From assembly GCF_027922145.1 (NCBI RefSeq), contig NZ_BSFC01000002.1, positions 46,960 through 110,959 of the forward strand: DNA of 64,000 bases. The letters run 5' to 3'. Both the position numbers and the translations under genes were made by a program. Under the pieces are notes generated by a model that worked only from the letters and a program-made list of their open reading frames with translations, had not been told where the DNA came from and searched no databases. Source of the stretch: Novosphingobium resinovorum. Lineage in GTDB: Bacteria > Pseudomonadota > Alphaproteobacteria > Sphingomonadales > Sphingomonadaceae. Positions 58,298 to 64,000 of the stretch are shown in pieces; positions within the stretch are counted from its first letter, which is position 1, and each line of letters opens with the position of its first letter.

Positions 58298-59218
58298 TCA
58301 GTACGCCTTGGACGGATCGACGCGCGGACGCAGGCTGGTGAAGGCCCGTCCGTCGCGCATGGAACTCCACCAGGTCAGCGGGTTCCAGCTTTGCGAGCCA
58401 TCGAGCGAGAAGGTGATGAACTCCGCCCGTCCGCCGATGTCGGACAGCGGCACCGGACCGCCGAGGCCGCCGTCGGGCTGGCCCTGCCAATTGGTGGTGA
58501 AGGGCGCGCGGCTGTCCGCCGAACGGTCGCGGTCGTCACCCATCAGGAAGACGTGGCCTGCGGGGATCGTGACCTCGGGATAGTTGTCGAGGCTCTGCGT
58601 GACATAGTCGATCACCTGATAGCTGGCCCCGTTGGGCAGCGTCTCGCGGTAGGTCGGCAGTTCGTAGACCTCGCGGCCGGAGGGCAGGCGGGTGCGGTAT
58701 TGCTCGAAGCCGTCGTAGCAGTGGCCCGGCTCCTGCCCTTCGCAGGTCAGCTTGTCGTCGGCGGGGATCTGCACCGGCGGCTCGATCTCGCGCGGGATGA
58801 ACTTGCCGTTGAGGCGGATGCGGCCGTCGATCACGGCGATGCGGTCTCCCGGACGGGCGACGACGCGCTTGATGAGGTCGGCCTTGCGATTGCCGGGCAC
58901 GACGATGACGATGTCGCCATAGGCGGGCGTGGAGCCGAGGATGCGCGTGGTCGAGCGCGGCAGCAGGTGGAAGCTCAGCGACGACCAGTTCCAGCCGTAA
59001 GGATACTTCGACACGACCAGCCGGTCCCCCACCAGCAGCCCCGGCATCATCGAGATCGAGGGGATGTAGAACGGCTTGGCCACCAGCGAGTGGAATGCCA
59101 GCACGCCCAGCAGCATGAGGAAGAGGCCGCGTAGCTCCTGCCACCAGTTGGTGGTGCGGGGCTGCCTTGCCGGCTTGGCCTGTTCGAGGGAGTCTGGCCG
59201 GGCGGTCTGTTCGGTCAT
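58298..59218 (-). CDS. lepB: Signal peptidase I
   Basis: 306 residues. One N-terminal membrane helix (about 30-48) precedes the catalytic Ser56 in IPSISMMPGLLVGD and the general base Lys117 in KADLIKRVVARPGD. GHVFLMGDDRDRSADSR is box E. It removes signal peptides from exported proteins. Part of the pyrE-pdxJ-acpS-lepB order often conserved in sphingomonads. Confidence 0.95.
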   Translation of the reverse strand: MTEQTARPDSLEQAKPARQPRTTNWWQELRGLFLMLLGVLAFHSLVAKPFYIPSISMMPGLLVGDRLVVSKYPYGWNWSSLSFHLLPRSTTRILGSTPAYGDIVIVVPGNRKADLIKRVVARPGDRIAVIDGRIRLNGKFIPREIEPPVQIPADDKLTCEGQEPGHCYDGFEQYRTRLPSGREVYELPTYRETLPNGASYQVIDYVTQSLDNYPEVTIPAGHVFLMGDDRDRSADSRAPFTTNWQGQPDGGLGGPVPLSDIGGRAEFITFSLDGSQSWNPLTWWSSMRDGRAFTSLRPRVDPSKAY

Positions 59219-59237
59219 GCGGGGGGAAACTCGGCGA

Positions 59238-59642
59238 TTAGGAGAGGGGGCGCGCTTCGATGATCACGAAGGCCTGCGCCCATGGGTGGTCGTCCGTGAG
59301 TGTCAGGTGAACCACGGCTTCATGGCCTGCGGGGATCATGGAATCCAGCCGTTCCTTCGCGCCGCCGGTCAGCGCCAGCGTCGGCGCGCCGGAGGGAGCG
59401 TTGACGACGCCGATGTCCTTCATGAACACGCCCGCCTTGAACCCGGTTCCGACCGCCTTGGAAAACGCCTCCTTGGCGGCGAAGCGCTTGGCCAGCGTGC
59501 CCGCGATGGTGTGCGGGCGGCGGGCGGCCTTGGCGCGCTCCACCTCGGTGAAGACGCGACCCAGAAAGCGGTCGCCGTAGCGTTCGAGCGAACTGGCGAT
59601 TCGCTCGATGTTGCACAGGTCCGAGCCGAGACCGATGATCAT
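59238..59642 (-). CDS. acpS: Holo-acyl carrier protein synthase
   Basis: 134 residues. [22 protein letters not shown] with the metal-binding Asp and [18 protein letters not shown] with the Glu/Lys motif mark AcpS. It transfers phosphopantetheine from CoA to acyl carrier proteins, which would include the sphingolipid ACP at 12783-13022. 25 bases after pdxJ and 19 before lepB. Confidence 0.95.
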   Translation of the reverse strand: MIIGLGSDLCNIERIASSLERYGDRFLGRVFTEVERAKAARRPHTIAGTLAKRFAAKEAFSKAVGTGFKAGVFMKDIGVVNAPSGAPTLALTGGAKERLDSMIPAGHEAVVHLTLTDDHPWAQAFVIIEARPLS

Positions 59643-59667
59643 GCCCGGGCTCCCGCTTGCTTCGTCA

Positions 59668-60408
59668 TCACCGCACCTCGTCCATCAGCGCGCGCATCTT
59701 CTTCACGCTGGCTTCCAGCCCGATGAAGATCGCCTCGCCGATGAGGTAGTGACCGATGTTGAGTTCCGCCAGTTGCGGAATCGCCGCGATGGGCTGGACG
59801 TTCTCGTACGTCAGGCCATGCCCGGCGTGCGGCTCGATGCCGTTCTTGGCCGCGAGCGCCGACATGTCGACGATCCGGCGCAGCTCATGCGCGACCTGTT
59901 CGCCCTCGGCATGGGCATATTCGCCGGTGTGGAATTCCACCACCGGGGCGCCGAGCTTCATGGCCGCTTCGATCTGGCGCGGCTCGGGGGCGATGAACAG
60001 GCTGACGCGAATCCCTGCGTCCGACAGGCGCGAGACGATCGGCGCGAGGCGATTGTGCTGGCCCGCCGCGTCAAGGCCGCCCTCGGTCGTGCGCTCCTCG
60101 CGCCGCTCGGGCACGATGCAGGCGGCGTGAGGACGGTGGCGCAGGGCGATCTCGAGCATCTCGTCGGTTGCCGCCATCTCCAGGTTGATCGGCAGGCCGG
60201 TCGCCTCCGCGACGCGGAAGAGGTCGTCGTCGCGGATATGGCGGCGATCCTCGCGCAAGTGCACGGTGATGCCGTTGCCGCCCGCGCGCGCCACGATCTG
60301 GGCGGCGCGGGCCGGGTCCGGATGCTCGCCGCCGCGCGCGTTGCGGATCGTCGCGACATGGTCGATGTTGACGCCGAGACGCAGGCGGGCGGGCTTGAGC
60401 ACGTTCAT
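59668..60408 (-). CDS. pdxJ: Pyridoxine 5'-phosphate synthase
   Basis: 246 residues from the ATG at 60408. [45 protein letters not shown] and GHGLTYENV are the conserved blocks of PdxJ, a TIM-barrel enzyme joining 1-deoxyxylulose phosphate to 3-amino-1-hydroxyacetone phosphate in vitamin B6 synthesis. B6 serves the PLP enzymes in this window (spt, lysA, aminotransferase, PabC). A half-copy of repeat family 3 separates it from pyrE. Confidence 0.96.
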   Translation of the reverse strand: MNVLKPARLRLGVNIDHVATIRNARGGEHPDPARAAQIVARAGGNGITVHLREDRRHIRDDDLFRVAEATGLPINLEMAATDEMLEIALRHRPHAACIVPERREERTTEGGLDAAGQHNRLAPIVSRLSDAGIRVSLFIAPEPRQIEAAMKLGAPVVEFHTGEYAHAEGEQVAHELRRIVDMSALAAKNGIEPHAGHGLTYENVQPIAAIPQLAELNIGHYLIGEAIFIGLEASVKKMRALMDEVR

Positions 60409-60410
60409 TC

Positions 60411-60433
60411 TATCATCCTGAGCTTGTCGAAGG
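60411..60433. repeat. Half-copy of family 3 repeat between pdxJ and pyrE
   Basis: TATCATCCTGAGCTTGTCGAAGG-like arm directly upstream of the pdxJ start. It lies where the pdxJ ribosome-binding site should be, so it may influence pdxJ expression. Confidence 0.55.
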
Positions 60434-60464
60434 ATTGTCCGATCAGGGAGCGACGTTCCGAGAT

Positions 60465-61046
60465 TTACTGGGCGCGGCTGCCGGGCTTCACCGCCTGCGA
60501 AGAGGCCAGTTCGGGCGGCAGTTCGTCCGGCGCGTACGTCGGGAAGTTGAGCGCCACGAGCGGGAAGAACGGCACGCCCAGATCCACCGACCCGGCCGAG
60601 CGATCGACCAGCGAGGCCGCCGCGATCACCGTGCCGCCGGCCTCCTCGATGGCCTTGATGGCTTCGCGGCTGGACAGGCCGGTGGTGACCACGTCCTCGA
60701 CCATCAGCACCTTGTCGCCCGGTTCCAGCGAGAAGCCGCGGCGCAGTTCGAAAGTGCCGGTGGGGCGCTCGACGAACATCGCATCGACCTGCAGGGCGCG
60801 GCCCATCTCCTGGCCGATGATGACGCCGCCCATCGCGGGCGAGACGACCTTGGTGATCTGCTTGCGAATGTCGTGCGGCAGCTTGGATGCGATGGCGACG
60901 GCAAGACGCGCGGCGCGGTCGGGGTTCATCAGGACGCGGGCGCACTGAAGATAGTACGCGCTGTGGCGGCCGGACGACAGCAGGAAGTGTCCTTCCAGCA
61001 GCGCCTTGCAGGCGCGGAATTCGGCGAGGACCTCTTCTTCGAGCAT
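60465..61046 (-). CDS. pyrE: Orotate phosphoribosyltransferase
   Basis: 193 residues from the ATG at 61046 (a TTG two codons upstream is also possible). PRPP-binding motif [39 protein letters not shown] and [19 protein letters not shown]. It makes OMP from orotate in pyrimidine synthesis. First gene of the minus-strand set pyrE-pdxJ-acpS-lepB-DUF3089-ruvX. Confidence 0.96.
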   Translation of the reverse strand: MLEEEVLAEFRACKALLEGHFLLSSGRHSAYYLQCARVLMNPDRAARLAVAIASKLPHDIRKQITKVVSPAMGGVIIGQEMGRALQVDAMFVERPTGTFELRRGFSLEPGDKVLMVEDVVTTGLSSREAIKAIEEAGGTVIAAASLVDRSAGSVDLGVPFFPLVALNFPTYAPDELPPELASSQAVKPGSRAQ

Positions 61047-61256
61047 TTGCAACTATACCTCTGGAGCGTTTTTCGAGTGTTCGCGCGCAGTTCGTCTGGC
61101 GCTTGCGGCAAAAATTCCCCTAGAGGCGCTTGAGACGGGCGGCAAGGCCGCGTATAGCCCGGCCCAAAGGGGGCGAAAAACGCCGCCATGACAGGGGTGC
61201 GCTTGAAGTCGTTGATACGGCACGGGCGTTCGAAGGAAGTGGAAGCGCAAAAAACC

Positions 61257-62282
61257 ATGACATTGGGCAAGATTTCCATTGGTGCAGGAAGGGTTCGCAG
61301 AGCCCTTGGACTATCACTCGCCAGCGTGCTGACGTTCGCCGCGCCTGTAATGGCGCAGGACGCCGCCGCTCCTTCCGCCGGAAGTTATACCCCGATGAAG
61401 CCGACGCCGGGCATCGGCATGCCGGTCGACGGCGGTATCAACCTCCAGCAGCAGTTCTCGCCTACGGGTGAATACGGCGAATGGCTGCACCACGGCCTGC
61501 TGTGGATCTGCCTCATCATCTCGCTGTTCGTGCTGGCGCTGCTGGCCATCGTCATCGTGCGCTTCAACCGTCGCGCCAATCCGGTGCCGTCGAAAACCAG
61601 CCACAACACCGTGCTCGAAGTGGTGTGGACGCTGGCGCCGGTGCTGATCCTGATCGGCATCGCGGTGCCCTCGATCGACCTCATCGCCAAGCAGTACAAG
61701 CCCGCGCCCAAGACCGCGCTGACCGTCAAGGTCACCGGCAACCAGTGGTTCTGGACGTACGGCTACCCGGATAACGGCGACTTCGAGGTGATCTCGAACA
61801 TGCTGAACATCCCCGGCCAGCCGGTGGTCAACAACGGCGTGCGCGAAGTCGGCTCCAAGCCCTGGGACGGTCCGTCGCACCTCGAGGTCGACAACCGCAT
61901 GGTCGTGCCGGTCGGCGAACCGATCCGCCTGCAGATCACCGCCACCGACGTGATCCACTCGTTCGCGGTGCCCTCGCTGTGGTTCAAGCTGGACGCGGTG
62001 CCGGGCCGCATCAACGAGAAGGTCCTCTTCATCGAGAAGCCGGGCGTTTATTACGGCCAGTGCTCCGAACTGTGCGGCGCCAAGCACGGCTACATGCCGA
62101 TCGCGGTCGAGGCGCTGCCGCGTGATAAGTATAATGCCTGGGTCCTGACCCATGCCGGCGCGGAGATCGACGGGCAGAAGAAGCCTGCGGCCGCCGCCGA
62201 ATCCGCTGCGGCTCCTGCCGCCGCTCCCGCCGCAGACGCTTCCGAAGCGCCTGCCGGCGAAGCGACCGCCGAAGCCGAATAA
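61257..62282 (+). CDS. ctaC: Cytochrome c oxidase subunit II
   Basis: 341 residues from the ATG at 61257; the earlier in-frame ATG at 61188 adds a non-conserved arm. Signal peptide (ending APVMA), two membrane helices (about 77-100, 120-140), then the cupredoxin domain: [35 protein letters not shown] and the CuA site [18 protein letters not shown] (two Cys, His, Met, Glu). It accepts electrons from cytochrome c. The C-terminal 40 residues are Ala-rich. Followed by subunit I after 29 bases. Confidence 0.95.
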   Translation: MTLGKISIGAGRVRRALGLSLASVLTFAAPVMAQDAAAPSAGSYTPMKPTPGIGMPVDGGINLQQQFSPTGEYGEWLHHGLLWICLIISLFVLALLAIVIVRFNRRANPVPSKTSHNTVLEVVWTLAPVLILIGIAVPSIDLIAKQYKPAPKTALTVKVTGNQWFWTYGYPDNGDFEVISNMLNIPGQPVVNNGVREVGSKPWDGPSHLEVDNRMVVPVGEPIRLQITATDVIHSFAVPSLWFKLDAVPGRINEKVLFIEKPGVYYGQCSELCGAKHGYMPIAVEALPRDKYNAWVLTHAGAEIDGQKKPAAAAESAAAPAAAPAADASEAPAGEATAEAE

Positions 62283-62311
62283 TAGCGATACGAGAGGACA
62301 GGGTCCCCACC

Positions 62312-63994
62312 ATGGCAACCACCGCTGACCACTTCCAGGCTCACCCGGAAGACCACGGCCATCACGCCGAACACAAGCCCGCGTTCTTCGCGCGCTGGTT
62401 CATGTCGACCAACCACAAGGACATCGGCACGATGTATCTGATCTTCGCGATCTTCGCGGGGATCATCGGCGGTGCCTTCTCGGGCATGATGCGCGTCGAG
62501 TTGAACGAGCCGGGCATCCAGTATCTCGACACCTTCGCGCGCTGGTTCGGCGCGGTGAACCCGGACTTCAACACCACGCTGCACACCTGGAACGTGCTGA
62601 TCACCGCGCATGGTCTGATCATGGTGTTCTTCATGGTGATGCCCGCGATCATCGGCGGCTTCGGCAACTGGTTCGTGCCGATCATGATCGGCGCGCCGGA
62701 CATGGCGTTCCCGCGCATGAACAACATCTCGTTCTGGCTGACGGTGGCGGGCTTCTGCTCGCTGCTGTGCTCCGCCTTCGTGCCGGGCGGCACGGGTAAC
62801 GGCGCGGGCACCGGCTGGACGGTCTATGCCCCGCTCTCGACCAGCGGTTCGCCCGGACCTGCGGTGGACTTCGGCATCTTCGCGCTGCACCTTGCCGGTG
62901 CCGGCTCGATCATGGGCGCTATCAACTTCATCACCACGATCTTCAACATGCGCGCGCCGGGGATGACCATCCACAAGATGCCGCTGTTCGTGTGGTCGGT
63001 GCTGGTGACCGCGTTCCTGCTGCTGCTCTCGCTGCCGGTCCTCGCCGCCGCGATCACCATGCTGCTGACCGACCGCAACTTCGGCACCACCTTCTTCGAC
63101 GCTTCGGGCGGCGGTGATCCGGTGCTCTACCAGCACCTGTTCTGGTTCTTCGGCCACCCCGAAGTCTACATCATGATCCTGCCGGGCTTCGGCATCATCT
63201 CGCAGATCATCTCGACCTTCTCGAAGAAGCCGGTGTTCGGCTACCTCGGCATGGCTTACGCGATGGTCGCGATCGGCGTGGTCGGCTTCATCGTGTGGGC
63301 GCACCACATGTACGCCACCGGCCTTTCGGTGAACACCAAGATGTACTTCACCGCCGCCACCATGGTCATCGCGGTGCCGACCGGCGTGAAGATCTTCTCG
63401 TGGATCGCCACGATGTGGGGCGGTTCGGTGGAGTTCAAGTCGCCGATGGTATGGGCGATGGGCTTCATCTTCCTGTTCACCGTGGGCGGCGTCACCGGCG
63501 TATACCTTGCCAACGGCGGCATCGACGACGTGGTGCACGACACCTACTTCGTCGTCGCGCACTTCCACTACGTGTTGTCGCTGGGTGCGGTGACCGCGCT
63601 CTTCGCCGGGTTCTACTACTGGTTCCCGAAGATGAGCGGCCGCATGCACTCGGAGTTCCTGTCCCACGTCCACTTCTGGATCTTCTTCGTGGGCGTGAAC
63701 ATGATCTTCTTCCCGATGCACTTCCTGGGCCTGCAGGGCATGCCGCGCCGCTATCCGGACTACGCGGAAGCCTATACCCACTGGAACCACATCGCGACCG
63801 TGGGCTACATGGTTATGGCCTTCAGCCTCGTGATCTGGTTCATCAACATCATCTACGCCTTCACCGCCGGTAAGAAGGTGGGTGACAACTACTGGGGCGA
63901 AGGCGCGACCACGCTTGAGTGGACGCTCTCCAGCCCGCCGCCGTACCACCAGTTCGAGACCCTTCCGGTCATCGGCGAGACGGTGCACCACTGA
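62312..63994 (+). CDS. ctaD: Cytochrome c oxidase subunit I
   Basis: 560 residues, complete. Twelve helices are expected. [21 protein letters not shown] and [16 protein letters not shown] are near the N-terminus. The CuB/Tyr region [19 protein letters not shown] includes the His-Tyr cross-link. Proton-channel residues lie in the [12 protein letters not shown] region. [24 protein letters not shown] carries the heme a/a3 His ligands. Aa3-type oxidase; subunit III is expected beyond the right edge. Confidence 0.97.
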   Translation: MATTADHFQAHPEDHGHHAEHKPAFFARWFMSTNHKDIGTMYLIFAIFAGIIGGAFSGMMRVELNEPGIQYLDTFARWFGAVNPDFNTTLHTWNVLITAHGLIMVFFMVMPAIIGGFGNWFVPIMIGAPDMAFPRMNNISFWLTVAGFCSLLCSAFVPGGTGNGAGTGWTVYAPLSTSGSPGPAVDFGIFALHLAGAGSIMGAINFITTIFNMRAPGMTIHKMPLFVWSVLVTAFLLLLSLPVLAAAITMLLTDRNFGTTFFDASGGGDPVLYQHLFWFFGHPEVYIMILPGFGIISQIISTFSKKPVFGYLGMAYAMVAIGVVGFIVWAHHMYATGLSVNTKMYFTAATMVIAVPTGVKIFSWIATMWGGSVEFKSPMVWAMGFIFLFTVGGVTGVYLANGGIDDVVHDTYFVVAHFHYVLSLGAVTALFAGFYYWFPKMSGRMHSEFLSHVHFWIFFVGVNMIFFPMHFLGLQGMPRRYPDYAEAYTHWNHIATVGYMVMAFSLVIWFINIIYAFTAGKKVGDNYWGEGATTLEWTLSSPPPYHQFETLPVIGETVHH

Positions 63995-64000
63995 TCCCCT

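Noticed and set aside
62090..63991. A 633-codon open frame antisense to cytochrome c oxidase subunit I
   Set aside because: His/Asp-rich artefact opposite a highly conserved gene.
1..64000. tRNA, rRNA, CRISPR arrays and insertion sequences
   Set aside because: None recognised by reading; repeats found are palindromic elements without spacers or transposase genes.

Overview
The window looks like a chromosomal segment of a sphingomonad (order Sphingomonadales, Novosphingobium-like). The reasons are the high GC content, an acyl carrier protein next to serine palmitoyltransferase (bacterial sphingolipid synthesis), an alphaproteobacterial DivK and zinc-cysteine-poor DksA, a Usg protein, and the gene transfer agent (GTA) type tail module. 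No tRNA, rRNA, CRISPR array, transposase or integrase was recognised.

Layout. 1-934: 5' part of an OmpA-family outer-membrane protein that runs off the left edge. 1124-9492 (minus strand): a nearly gapless operon of GTA/phage tail genes (terminase-small-like protein, major tail protein, gp10, tail-assembly chaperone, tape measure, gp12-like fusion, gp13, NlpC/P60 peptidase, gp15-like tail protein, DUF2793). The whole head module is missing: only an apparent 42-codon stub of the large terminase lies where terminase, portal, protease and capsid genes are expected. A near-consensus sigma70-type promoter precedes the cluster. 9.8-11.5 kb: a YqaA membrane protein, Usg and an FMN reductase. 11.5-13.5 kb (minus): divK, acyl carrier protein and serine palmitoyltransferase. 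13.5-16.8 kb (plus): an overlapping run DUF3572, HAD hydrolase, RidA, glycerophosphodiesterase and FemAB-like acyltransferase. 16.8-20.8 kb: Sel1 protein, DksA, PilZ protein, a solute-binding lipoprotein, DUF4112 and a small lipoprotein. 20.8-25.1 kb (minus): arfB, RluA-type pseudouridine synthase, an aminotransferase and a fused pabB-pabC. 25.2-29.6 kb (plus): a HerA-like ATPase and an M1 aminopeptidase. 29.7-35.1 kb (minus): a histidine kinase/response regulator pair, an EF-hand protein, a cupin and an aminopeptidase P. 35.2-37.7 kb (plus): oligopeptidase B and a thioesterase. 37.7-42.7 kb (minus): a Kef-type antiporter, a small secreted protein and ftsK.

42.9-51.7 kb is a probable catabolic island. 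A Baeyer-Villiger-type monooxygenase and an SDR dehydrogenase are transcribed away from an SMP-30-type propeller protein, an EthD protein, an MFS transporter, a Rieske oxygenase and a two-domain VOC protein. The substrate cannot be read from sequence. 51.7-64 kb is mostly core metabolism: Rap1a-like protein, TlpA thioredoxin, argH-lptM-like-lysA, precorrin-2 dehydrogenase, then ruvX, a DUF3089 hydrolase, lepB, acpS, pdxJ and pyrE on the minus strand, and cytochrome c oxidase subunits II and I at the right edge.

Four families of inverted-repeat elements sit between genes. One is a REP-like palindrome with 30-36 bp arms in four copies, once nested inside another repeat pair. Two copies of a second family (24-25 bp arms) occur, one ending 7 bases before the start of the M1 peptidase. 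The most unusual signal in the window is the intact, promoter-equipped but headless GTA-type tail cluster.
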